The notes beneath the pieces were generated by a model. The model did not search any database and had not been told where the DNA came from. It saw only the letters and a program-made list of their open reading frames with translations. The translations under genes and the position numbers were made by a program. A stretch of 64,000 bases of DNA from an uncultured Microbacteriaceae bacterium (GTDB taxonomy: Bacteria; Actinomycetota; Actinomycetes; Actinomycetales; Microbacteriaceae). The DNA lies in NCBI GenBank assembly GCA_903859205.1, contig CAIOLM010000018.1:74895-138894 (forward strand), written 5' to 3'. Position 1 is the stretch's first letter, and each line of letters begins with the position of its first letter. This document shows positions 43,397-51,820 of the stretch, in pieces.

Positions 43397-43550
43397 TGTC
43401 TTTCGAGCAGTCGAAAGACAGTATGGCTCTTAGTAGGGCAGTTGACTACTAACGAAGTCCGCATCGGCGGGGCAAAACGCTCAACTCGCAATGTAGCGAG
43501 ATGGGCGGGTCGTCTTTTCCGGGGCGACAAGTGACCTGAGTTATCTCGGG
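43397..43550 (+). ncRNA. Hairpin-rich 5' leader, candidate cis-regulatory RNA
   Basis: Most of the 349-bp gap before the binding-protein gene is explained here. Five stems lie in order. 43397-43420: TGTCTTTCGA/TCGAAAGACA, loop GCAG. 43430-43452: TTAGTAG/CTACTAA. 43485-43500: CTCGC/GCGAG. 43509-43528: GTCGTC/GGCGAC with one G-U. 43535-43550: CCTGAG/CTCGGG, loop TTAT. No known riboswitch class is recognised. Double-strand operators are an alternative for the first two repeats. Confidence 0.5.
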
Positions 43551-43614
43551 CCGCTGGCTTCACAACCAAGATGCTCGGGTAGTTCACCTAACCGACGGAA
43601 AGAAAAAGGATCAT

Positions 43615-44850
43615 ATGAAAAAGTCAGTGCAAAGAGGCCTGGCTGTAGTAGCAACGGTTGGTTTGGCCGTAGCTCTCGCAGCTTGTTCCACCCCTAAGCC
43701 AGTAGCAACCGGTTCTGAGTTGCACATCTGGACCATGTTCCCCGTTACCCCGATGGCTGACGTTTCGCAGGTCGGTGCTGGTGTTAAAGCCGGCGCTGCT
43801 GCAATCAACGCAGCTGGTGGTCTCGGCAAGGGAAACCACAAGATCGTTGTCAAGGAGTGCAAGACCGACTTCTCGCCCCAGAGCGAAATTCAGTGTGCAC
43901 AGCAGGCTGCTGACGACACGCTTTCAATCGCTTTCGTAAGCCCGCTCCAGATCTCCGGTGGAGACGCAGTTGATAAGGTAGCTCAGGATGCTGGTCTGCC
44001 CGTTATCAACTCGAACCCCAACACCCCCGGTGCTCTTCAGAGCCCCGTTCAGTTCCCCATCGCGCAAGACGTTTTCAACATCGCGATGTGTACTGTCATG
44101 GGTGCTAAGGCAACCGGTGCAAAGAGCGTTGCATACGGCATCGTTACCAACCCCGGTACCGTTGCTTCGGCAGACCGCGCAGCTGCACTTGCTGGCAAGA
44201 ACGGCGTAACCAACCTCGGAATCGTTCAGGCTCCTCTGTCGACCACCGACATCGCTCCCTTCCTGCAGCAGGCTGTTGACCTGAAGCCTGAGCTTCTCGT
44301 CGCGTCGCTTTCGCCCATGCTAATGGCCGGATGGCTCTCGGGCATTCCGAACAGTGGCTACAAGGGTGCTTCGTGTGTCACCGATGAGCTCGCTCCTTAC
44401 CAGGTTCTCGTTGGTCTGGGCGCAGCAGCTAAGGACCTCTACATGGTCGGCTCGTACCCCGAGACCACCTGGGACTACCCGCTGCTGAAGCAGTTCAACG
44501 CTGACGCTAAGGCAGAGGCAGCTACGGGCGACAAGGCAGCAAGCACCGCTCCGGGTAACAACCCTCAGAGCATCCTTCGTGGATGGCTTGGAACCTACGT
44601 TCTGCAGCAGGCAGTGGCCAACGTTGATGGTGACCTCACCCGCGCATCGTTGCTCGCCGCTCTGAACAAGACCACGGTCAACTTCGGTGAGGGTAACCCC
44701 ATCGTTCCGATCGACTTCTCGAAGCCGAACCCTGACCCGACGATCGCTCGCCTGTTCAACACGAGCACGATCCTCAAGGTCTGGAACGTGGACACCAAGT
44801 CCATCGACAAGTCCAAGGTCGAGCCCATGGATGCGAGCCAGCTCAAGTAA
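43615..44850 (+). CDS. ABC importer substrate-binding lipoprotein (LivJ-like)
   Basis: This 411-residue periplasmic-binding-protein-like lipoprotein has an n-region MKKSVQR, a hydrophobic core and lipobox ALAAC, giving lipidated Cys24. The mature part is the two-lobe Leu/Ile/Val-binding fold (for example VKAGAAAINAAGGLGKG near residue 60). Such proteins also bind aromatic acids in catabolic clusters. ATG 43615 follows AAGAAAAAGG. It begins the importer operon and is separated from the permease fusion by a strong hairpin, which would favour excess binding protein. Confidence 0.92.
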   Translation: MKKSVQRGLAVVATVGLAVALAACSTPKPVATGSELHIWTMFPVTPMADVSQVGAGVKAGAAAINAAGGLGKGNHKIVVKECKTDFSPQSEIQCAQQAADDTLSIAFVSPLQISGGDAVDKVAQDAGLPVINSNPNTPGALQSPVQFPIAQDVFNIAMCTVMGAKATGAKSVAYGIVTNPGTVASADRAAALAGKNGVTNLGIVQAPLSTTDIAPFLQQAVDLKPELLVASLSPMLMAGWLSGIPNSGYKGASCVTDELAPYQVLVGLGAAAKDLYMVGSYPETTWDYPLLKQFNADAKAEAATGDKAASTAPGNNPQSILRGWLGTYVLQQAVANVDGDLTRASLLAALNKTTVNFGEGNPIVPIDFSKPNPDPTIARLFNTSTILKVWNVDTKSIDKSKVEPMDASQLK

Positions 44851-44887
44851 CTTGAGCCCTCGCACCATCTAGCAATTCAGCAATAAA

Positions 44888-44924
44888 GTTCGGGGCCGTT
44901 GCAGGCAACTGCACGGCCCCGAAC
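44888..44924 (+). terminator. Intercistronic hairpin / attenuator
   Basis: GTTCGGGGCCGT (44888-44899) pairs perfectly with ACGGCCCCGAAC (44913-44924), with an additional GCA/TGC stem above a bulge. There is no T-run. Located between the binding-protein and permease genes, it probably causes partial termination or protects the upstream mRNA, raising the binding-protein ratio. Confidence 0.7.
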
Positions 44925-44949
44925 TCCTCAACGGAGAGAGAACTCATCA

Positions 44950-47748
44950 ATGATTGACGTAATTCGATACGGCCTCCTCGGCCTCGGACTCGGCGCGATT
45001 TACGTCATGCTCGGGCAGGGCATGCTCCTCATCTACCGCGGCTCGGGCGTCATCAACATCGCCCAAGGCGCATTCGCCATGTTCGGTGCGTACACGTACC
45101 TTCAGCTGCACGCTCCCGAGAGCCTCGACCCCACGATTGAGCCTGGTCACGGCCTGCCCATCTGGCTGTCCATCATTCTTGCGGTCGTCATCACCGCTGT
45201 TATCGGTCTCATCGTTGACCGACTTATTCTTCAAAAGATGAAGAAAGCGTCACCATTGACGCGTCTCATCGCAACCGTCATCGTCCTACTTTTGCTCCAG
45301 GCCATTGCCTCGAAGATTTGGGGTAGTACTGCCCCCTTCGTTGAGCCCATCTTCCCCAACAAGCTCATTGATCTCGGTGGCGGCATCTCCGTTCCGGAAA
45401 CCTACATCTGGCTTCTTGCTGTGGCAATTGTGCTCACCGTTGTCCTCACCATCATCTGGCGTTACACGCGCGTAGGTTGGGTCACCGCAGCTGTGGCTCA
45501 GAACGAACGCGGTGCTGCTGCACTCGGTATTTCGCCCAACTTTGTTTCGACAATGACCTGGATGGTCGGAACCGGCCTTGCCGCACTCGCGGGTATTTTC
45601 GTGACTCCGATCACGCAGGTATCTGTTTCGGGCCTCAGCCTTCTCATCGTTCCGGTGCTGGCCGCACTCGTCTTCGCAGGCTTCAAGAACTACTTCGCTG
45701 TTCTCGGTGCCGGCATGTTCATCGGCGTTGTCCAGACGATCCTCATTCGTTACAACCACGATGTTCAGGAAGCCACGGGCATCGCCGCAATCGCGAACGC
45801 GTTCCCGGTACTCGTTTTGATCATTGTGCTGTGGGCGCGCGGTAGTGCGCTTCCTGTGCGTGGTCAAGCCGGTGAGCGTCTGCCCGATCTGGGTAACGGC
45901 CGCTTCCGCTGGGGTATTGTCATCCCGCTGGTTGTCATTCTTTTGGCGCTCATCTTCACAGTCTTCTCGACAAACAACGTCGTGCTCGGAGCGCTGACTG
46001 TCACCTTCGCGCTGACGATTCTGTTGCTCTCGCTCATCGTCGTCATCGGATACAACGGCCAGGTTTCACTTGCCCAATACGCCATTGCAGGCACGGGTGG
46101 TTTGATCGCTGCTCAGTTGACGGTTCACCTTGGTGCTCCGTTCCTGGTCTCGCTCATCGTCGGTGCGGTGGCCGCATCAGCTGTCGGTGTTCTCTTCGCG
46201 CTTCCCGCGCTTCGTACTCGTGGTGTAAACCTCGCGGTTATCACCCTCGCCGCAGCGTGGGCGGTTTACGACATGGTCTTCACCAACGACAAGTTCGTCG
46301 GTGGCTCGGGTGGTATGCCCGTGGGCATCCCGTCGATTTTCGGGTTCGAAATCGGTGGAAGCGCGCACCCTGAGCGCTATGCAGCCTTCTCGTTGATCAT
46401 CATGGTTCTTGCCATGTTGCTGGTGACCAACGTTCGTAAGGGCCGCATGGGACGAAGCATGATCGCAGTTCGTTCGAACGAGCGAGCAGCTGCCGCTTCC
46501 GGTGTCAATGTGCAGCAGACGAAAATCATGGCATTCGCCATTTCGGGTGCACTGGCTGGTCTCGGTGGAATTCTGCTGACGTACCAGTATGAGCTCGCAG
46601 TATTCACGTACTACGACTCGTTCAACTCACTGTTGGCCGTTGCCTGGATCATCATCGGTGGTGTCGGCTTCGTCGTCGGCGCAATCTTTGCCGCCGTTGG
46701 TGCCCCCGGTGCTCTGTCCTCACTGATCGGTCTCAACTGGGATGGCTTCGTTTCTTGGCTGCCACTCATTGCTGGCGTCGGTTCGCTCGGTGCGGTTATC
46801 TTCAACCCGCACGGTATCGTTCAAGACCTTGCTATGCGCTTCGGCAAGCTCGACAAGAAGATTTCGGCCAACCTTCCCTGGGTCAAGCCGGTCAAGCAGT
46901 ACTCGCTGCCCACCGATGCAATTGAAGTCACGCGGGTTGAGCCGAAGACTCTGACGATCGATCACCTCTCGGTTCGCTACGGCGGCGTTGTCGCTGTGAA
47001 CGACCTCAGCTTTGAGGTCAAACCGGGCCAGGTCATTGGTCTCATCGGTCCCAACGGTGCGGGTAAGACTTCGCTGATGGATGCTGTTACCGGATTCACG
47101 CCTTACTCGGGCAAGGTCTTGATCGATGGCAAGAGCGTCAATGGAAAGCAAGCCCACCAGCGCGCTGACCGCGGTCTGGTTCGTTCTTTCCAGGGTGTTG
47201 AGCTCTTCCCCGAGATGACGGTTCTCGAGAACCTTCAGGTTCCGCAAGACCACCAGGGTGGTTTCGGCGGTCTCGTCGAGCTCATCAAGCCTGCAAAGAC
47301 CAAGCTTCACCCGGTCACCATTGCAGCCGTGCGCGACTTCGGCCTTGAAGATCTGCTCAACCGCACTCCGGATGACATCTCGTTCGGCCAGCGTCGTCTG
47401 GTTGCCATCGCGCGTGCTGTTGCCGCTCGTCCTTCGATTCTTCTGCTGGACGAGCCGGTGGCAGGTCTGAGCGAGCACGAGTCAGAGGAATTCGGACAGC
47501 TGGTTCGCCGTCTCGCCGACAACTGGGGCATGGCTATCTTGGTCATCGAACACGACATGAACTTCGTGATGACCATCTGTGATGAGATCAATGTCATCGA
47601 CTTCGGCACATACGTCACCTCCGGTACCCCACAAGAGGTTCGCGAAAGCCCCGCAGCTATCGCGGCCTACTTGGGCGATGACACCGAAGAGCAGGGTGCT
47701 GATGCTGACGAAGCAGCAGCCAACGAGTCGAAGGGCGTGAAGAACTAA
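44950..47748 (+). CDS. Fused ABC importer: LivH-like + LivM-like permeases + LivG-like ATPase
   Basis: This 932-residue single polypeptide carries three domains that are usually separate. Residues 1-295 are a LivH-type permease (MLGQGMLLIYRGSGVINIAQG). About 315-615 is a LivM-type permease (IGYNGQVSLAQYAIAGTGG). About 660-920 is an ATPase with Walker A GPNGAGKT (700-707), signature SFGQRR (near 810), Walker B ILLLDEP (near 830) and the His switch VIEHDMNF. ATG 44950 follows GGAGAGAG. No frameshift was needed, and linkers are short and in frame. With the downstream LivF-like ATPase it forms a complete branched-chain/aromatic-acid-type importer. Confidence 0.93.
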   Translation: MIDVIRYGLLGLGLGAIYVMLGQGMLLIYRGSGVINIAQGAFAMFGAYTYLQLHAPESLDPTIEPGHGLPIWLSIILAVVITAVIGLIVDRLILQKMKKASPLTRLIATVIVLLLLQAIASKIWGSTAPFVEPIFPNKLIDLGGGISVPETYIWLLAVAIVLTVVLTIIWRYTRVGWVTAAVAQNERGAAALGISPNFVSTMTWMVGTGLAALAGIFVTPITQVSVSGLSLLIVPVLAALVFAGFKNYFAVLGAGMFIGVVQTILIRYNHDVQEATGIAAIANAFPVLVLIIVLWARGSALPVRGQAGERLPDLGNGRFRWGIVIPLVVILLALIFTVFSTNNVVLGALTVTFALTILLLSLIVVIGYNGQVSLAQYAIAGTGGLIAAQLTVHLGAPFLVSLIVGAVAASAVGVLFALPALRTRGVNLAVITLAAAWAVYDMVFTNDKFVGGSGGMPVGIPSIFGFEIGGSAHPERYAAFSLIIMVLAMLLVTNVRKGRMGRSMIAVRSNERAAAASGVNVQQTKIMAFAISGALAGLGGILLTYQYELAVFTYYDSFNSLLAVAWIIIGGVGFVVGAIFAAVGAPGALSSLIGLNWDGFVSWLPLIAGVGSLGAVIFNPHGIVQDLAMRFGKLDKKISANLPWVKPVKQYSLPTDAIEVTRVEPKTLTIDHLSVRYGGVVAVNDLSFEVKPGQVIGLIGPNGAGKTSLMDAVTGFTPYSGKVLIDGKSVNGKQAHQRADRGLVRSFQGVELFPEMTVLENLQVPQDHQGGFGGLVELIKPAKTKLHPVTIAAVRDFGLEDLLNRTPDDISFGQRRLVAIARAVAARPSILLLDEPVAGLSEHESEEFGQLVRRLADNWGMAILVIEHDMNFVMTICDEINVIDFGTYVTSGTPQEVRESPAAIAAYLGDDTEEQGADADEAAANESKGVKN

Positions 47749-48437
47749 TGTCTGAAGTTCTCATCAAAACCACTGATCTCCACTGCGGTTACGGTGGCAT
47801 CGACATCGTCAAGGGCATCAACATCGAGGTTCGAGCCGGAGAGGTCGTTGCTCTCCTGGGAGCAAACGGCGCCGGTAAGACGACGACCATGTTGACACTC
47901 GCAGGCGAGCTCGCCCCCATCAGCGGTGAGGCTTCCGTCCTCGACCTGCCTCGAAACCGCGCTCTGTACAAGCGTGCGCGCAAGGGCCTGTCGTTCGTCA
48001 CTGAAGAGCGCTCGATATTTCCGCACCTCACGACCAAGCAGAACCTTGCTGTCGGTCGCGTGAACATCGAAGAAGCAACCGAGATCTTCCCGGAGCTCGT
48101 TCCGCTGCTTAACCGACGCGCTGGTCTTCTCTCCGGTGGTGAGCAGCAAATGCTGACGCTGAGCCGCGCCATTTCTCGCAGCCCCAAGCTTCTGCTCGCA
48201 GATGAGCTCTCACTGGGTCTTGCTCCCAAGACGGTCGGCCGCTTGCTTCGCGCAGTTCGTGCAGCCGCTGACCAGGGCGTCGGTGCGCTGCTCATCGAAC
48301 AGCACGTCAATCGTGTTCTCGACATTGCCGACCGCGTGTACTTGCTGCACCACGGTGTCATCGAGTTTGAAGGCACTGCCGACGAGGCTCGAGCAAACAT
48401 GGATCGCATCCAGGCCACGTACCTGGCTGCTGGCTAA
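47748..48437 (+). CDS. ABC importer ATPase (LivF-like)
   Basis: This 229-residue second nucleotide-binding subunit has Walker A GANGAGKT (37-44), signature LSGGEQQM near 128, Walker B LLLADELSLG (Asp-Glu retained, with A before D) and a His switch (LIEQHVNRVL). Typical length for LivF is about 235. Its ATG overlaps the fusion gene's stop by one base, ensuring coupled translation with the ATPase domain it pairs with. It should act at the cytoplasmic face of the membrane. Confidence 0.93.
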   Translation: MSEVLIKTTDLHCGYGGIDIVKGINIEVRAGEVVALLGANGAGKTTTMLTLAGELAPISGEASVLDLPRNRALYKRARKGLSFVTEERSIFPHLTTKQNLAVGRVNIEEATEIFPELVPLLNRRAGLLSGGEQQMLTLSRAISRSPKLLLADELSLGLAPKTVGRLLRAVRAAADQGVGALLIEQHVNRVLDIADRVYLLHHGVIEFEGTADEARANMDRIQATYLAAG

Positions 48438-48472
48438 AGAACTTCTGTACGAAGAGAAAAGGAAGGACGACG

Positions 48473-49567
48473 ATGTCTGAACAGAAAACAATGAGGGCTC
48501 ACCGCCTACAGACCCGCAAGGCGAAGTGGACGATTGAAACCGTACCGGTTCCCACTCCCGGTCCAGACGAAGTCCTCGTTAAGGTCGCCTACTGCGGCAT
48601 TTGCCACTCTGACCTGAGCTTCAACTTTGGTGAGTTTGAGACATCGAATGACCAGACATCTGGTTCTCCCATGCACCGTGTTCCTGACGTGGTGACGTCC
48701 GGTCACGAAATCTCAGGAACCATCGCTGGTCTCGGTGAGGGAGTCACCAACTGGAAAATTGGCGACCGCGTCATCGTTCCCATCGGACAGCCCGACCACA
48801 CCTGTGAGGTCTGCCGCACCGGAATTTTCGAAGACTGTCCCAATCTTCGTGTCATGGCCGTGACGGCTGACGGTGGATGGGCTGAGTACACGCTCGCTCG
48901 CGCAATCAGCCCGATTCGCATCCCTGACTCGCTGCCTCTTGACCACGCAGCCATCATTCCCGACGCGCTATCAACCCCGTACGCCGCTGTTGTCAACACC
49001 GGCCAGGTTCAGGTGGGCGAGGCTGTTGGTATTTGGGGTGTCGGTGGCGTTGGAACGCACATGGTGCAGGTTGCGCGCCTCGTTGGTGCCAGCCCCATCA
49101 TCGCCTTTGATATCAGCGAGGCCACTCGTCAGCGTGCGCTCGACCGTGGCGCTGACTTTGCGTTTGACTCGCGCGACCCCGACCTTCTTGAAAAGGTCAA
49201 GGCCGCAACAGGTGGACACATGTTCGATGTGACTCTTGACGCTGTCGGCCTCAAGGTGACCTTCGAACAGGCGCTCGCTTTCACGCGCCCGCGTGGTCGT
49301 TGTATCGCCGTCGGCGAGACCGAGCAGGAAGTCACCATCGGTACCACTCTGCGTTTCGGCATCTCGCGCAAGCAGGTTCGCGCGCACCTCGGTTGCCCGA
49401 ACGAAGATGTCGAAAAGCTCGTCAAGCTGGTTGCAGCTGGTCGCCTCGACGTCAGTCAGTCGATCTCGAACGTCGTTTCACTCGAGAACCTAGAAGAAGG
49501 CATCCACCAGCTGCATTCGCACGAGGGTGACCCGATCCGTATTCTCGTCAAGCCCGGTAAGGACTAA
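48473..49567 (+). CDS. Zinc-dependent alcohol dehydrogenase, MDR family
   Basis: This 364-residue MDR dehydrogenase has a catalytic-zinc Cys in AYCGICHSDLSF, and GHE in VVTSGHEISG. A structural-zinc segment HTCEVCRTGIFEDC contains three Cys rather than four, so structural zinc may be weak. The Rossmann loop is GIWGVGGVGTHMVQ. ATG 48473 follows AAGGAAGGACG. It closes the importer operon, ahead of a strong terminator. An aromatic or side-chain alcohol such as vanillyl or coniferyl alcohol is a reasonable but unproven substrate. Confidence 0.88.
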   Translation: MSEQKTMRAHRLQTRKAKWTIETVPVPTPGPDEVLVKVAYCGICHSDLSFNFGEFETSNDQTSGSPMHRVPDVVTSGHEISGTIAGLGEGVTNWKIGDRVIVPIGQPDHTCEVCRTGIFEDCPNLRVMAVTADGGWAEYTLARAISPIRIPDSLPLDHAAIIPDALSTPYAAVVNTGQVQVGEAVGIWGVGGVGTHMVQVARLVGASPIIAFDISEATRQRALDRGADFAFDSRDPDLLEKVKAATGGHMFDVTLDAVGLKVTFEQALAFTRPRGRCIAVGETEQEVTIGTTLRFGISRKQVRAHLGCPNEDVEKLVKLVAAGRLDVSQSISNVVSLENLEEGIHQLHSHEGDPIRILVKPGKD

Positions 49568-49578
49568 CCCTTACCTAG

Positions 49579-49620
49579 ACAAAAGCCCCGAACCTGATGC
49601 GGAAGGTTTGGGGCTTTTGT
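49579..49620 (+). terminator. Terminator of the ABC importer operon
   Basis: ACAAAAGCCCCGAACCT and AGGTTTGGGGCTTTTGT pair over 17 bp with one G-U, around an 8-nt loop, ending in TTTTGT. It starts 11 bp after the dehydrogenase stop. Confidence 0.9.
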
Positions 49621-49711
49621 TATGTCGCGTGTGGTGTGAGCGCGACCATGCTCACGATGTCGCGGCAGAGCACCAGAAGGCCGGAAGGCGCCCAGGAGCG
49701 CCCCAGCCAGA

Positions 49712-51820
49712 CTAGGATTCCGCGAGGTAGAGTGCCGCATCGAGAACGACGATCTCGCCGTCTTCGGTCACGGCAACCGGGTTGAGATCGAGCCCACCCA
49801 AGGCGTCACCATGATCGGCCACGATGCGAGCGAGCGCGTCAATGAGACCTGCGAGTGACTTTTTGTTGACGGGAGTGCGACCCCGGGCACCGCGCAATAG
49901 GGCTGCACCCTGGAGCTCATCGACCATGCGCTCGGCAGCGTCGGGACCCAGGGGCAGACCGCGCATCGTGACGTCACCGAGAATTTCAGCCCAAATGCCT
50001 CCGAGTCCCAGCAGGATCACGTGCCCGAAGGTGTCGTCTTTGTGAATGCCCGAAATGAGCTCGAGGACGGGCTTGACCATGCGGCTCACCGTAACGCCTT
50101 CAAGGGCAGCGTGAGGAGTTGCTGCGGCGGCGTTTGCCATGACTCGGGCTGTAGCCTCTGCGACCTCTTCTGCAGAGGTGAGACCCAGGACGACGCCACC
50201 AACCTCGGTCTTGTGGGCGATGTCGGGTGAAGAAATCTTCACGGCGACCGGATAGCCGACTTCATCAGCTGCTGCCACTGCCTCTTGGGCGTTCGCGGCC
50301 AGTCGCTGCGAGGCAACGGGAACGCCATATTCTGCAAGCCAGTTGAGGGTGGTGTTCTCTGTGATGACCGTGGGAAGCGGAATTTTTGGCGTGCTCGACG
50401 ATGATTTCACTGCAGCTATCTGGGCACTTGTGGGAGCGCTGACAAACCTGTGCAGCAAAGAGATTGCTTCGACGGCCTCTCCGGGAGACGACAATACGGG
50501 AACGTTCCCGTCACGAAGTCGGTTGCGCAGGTGGTCTGACTCGCGGCCCGAAAGTATGACGCCGACGACAGGCTTGGTCGCGTTGTGCGAAAGCCCGCAG
50601 TATTTGTCTACCCACTGCCCACCTTCAGGGCCACCTGAACTGGGAACGGCATGGATGACCGCACCGACTCCGTCGTCCTCGAGAAGCGCCTCGACGATAT
50701 CGACCAGAGCAAAACGCTTCTGCATGCTCTGCGCGGTCACATCGATGGGGTTGTGAACGGGCTGCTCTTGAGCAAAGTCGGGAAGGTTTTCTTTGACCTT
50801 GACTTGAGTCGCCGGGCTGAGTTCGGCAAGTGTAACGCCGAGCTCATCGGCGCGGTCTGCCGAGATGGCGGCAGCGCCGCCCGAGTTCGTCACGACGGCG
50901 ATGCTATTTGACGTCGGCAGCTTTCCGAGAGCGGCAACGGCAACCATCGGGGGAATCTGGTCGAGGTCAGTAACCTCAAGAACTCCGTACTGTCGCATGA
51001 GAGCTTGCAGGGTCGGATACGAACCGGCTAGCGCTCCGGTGTGGGATTTGACCATGGCAGAGCCGCTTTCGGTGCGGCCAACCTTCATCGCGATGAGTGG
51101 TTTGCCGAGGTCACGCAGACGCTGGCAGACCTTGAGGAACCTCTCGCCCTCACGAATCTCTTCAAAGACAGTGGCAATAACTTTGACCTTGGGGTCTTCA
51201 GCCAGGTGTTCGAGGATGTCGACGATCGTCACGTCGGCCTCGTTGCCGGTTGCGACACCGTAACCAAGAGGTATTCCGGCATCCAGCATGCGATCGCACA
51301 GCGATGTCATACCCGAGCCGCTTTGCGAAACGACGGCAACACTACCCACGTCACTGACAGCTTTACGACCGTACCAAACAAAGGAAAGGGGCAATCCACG
51401 TACATAGTCGTGCACGCCAAGTGTGTTCGGTCCGAGAAGAAGCATGCCGTGTTCGCGGGCGATGTCACGCATGCGATCCTGTGCATCGGCGCCTTCGGCA
51501 CGGTCGCCTTCGCCGAAACCCGAAGAGATAACGACGGCAACCTTGCACCCGCGCTTGGCGAGACCTTCAATGGCTTCGACAACGGCGGCGGCCGGAACCA
51601 CGACAAGTCCGACGTCGGGGGCCTCGGGCAAGGATGCCGGGTCGGGGTAGACCTTGAATCCGCCGATTTCGTCGCGGGTCGGATTGACGGGGTAGACGGC
51701 GATATCGAGACCGGACTCACTCAGGTACGCAATCGGGCGACCGGCCAGACCCATGAGATTGCTCGACGCACCCACGACAGCAATACTGCGTGGGGCGAAG
51801 AGAGGAGTGAGATTGCGCAC
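49712..51820 (-). CDS. NDP-forming acyl-CoA ligase (FerA-like)
   Basis: This 702-residue ADP-forming acyl-CoA synthetase superfamily protein has, in order: CoA-binding domain (RSIAVVGASSNLMG, residues 12-25), a succinyl-CoA-synthetase-like region containing the phospho-His motif KSHTGALAGS near 260, and a C-terminal ATP-grasp (PVAVKISSPDIAHKTEVGG). FerA of Sphingobium belongs, to my knowledge, to this superfamily and activates ferulate. The one-base overlap with a hydroxycinnamoyl-CoA hydratase/lyase makes hydroxycinnamate the likely substrate. GTG 51820. Acetate or propionate ligase is the alternative on sequence alone. Confidence 0.85.
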   Translation of the reverse strand: MRNLTPLFAPRSIAVVGASSNLMGLAGRPIAYLSESGLDIAVYPVNPTRDEIGGFKVYPDPASLPEAPDVGLVVVPAAAVVEAIEGLAKRGCKVAVVISSGFGEGDRAEGADAQDRMRDIAREHGMLLLGPNTLGVHDYVRGLPLSFVWYGRKAVSDVGSVAVVSQSGSGMTSLCDRMLDAGIPLGYGVATGNEADVTIVDILEHLAEDPKVKVIATVFEEIREGERFLKVCQRLRDLGKPLIAMKVGRTESGSAMVKSHTGALAGSYPTLQALMRQYGVLEVTDLDQIPPMVAVAALGKLPTSNSIAVVTNSGGAAAISADRADELGVTLAELSPATQVKVKENLPDFAQEQPVHNPIDVTAQSMQKRFALVDIVEALLEDDGVGAVIHAVPSSGGPEGGQWVDKYCGLSHNATKPVVGVILSGRESDHLRNRLRDGNVPVLSSPGEAVEAISLLHRFVSAPTSAQIAAVKSSSSTPKIPLPTVITENTTLNWLAEYGVPVASQRLAANAQEAVAAADEVGYPVAVKISSPDIAHKTEVGGVVLGLTSAEEVAEATARVMANAAAATPHAALEGVTVSRMVKPVLELISGIHKDDTFGHVILLGLGGIWAEILGDVTMRGLPLGPDAAERMVDELQGAALLRGARGRTPVNKKSLAGLIDALARIVADHGDALGGLDLNPVAVTEDGEIVVLDAALYLAES

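Noticed and set aside
43397-43550. A known riboswitch (TPP, glycine, cobalamin, c-di-GMP, guanidine)
   Set aside because: None of the conserved cores I know for these classes is visible. It is left as an unassigned structured leader.
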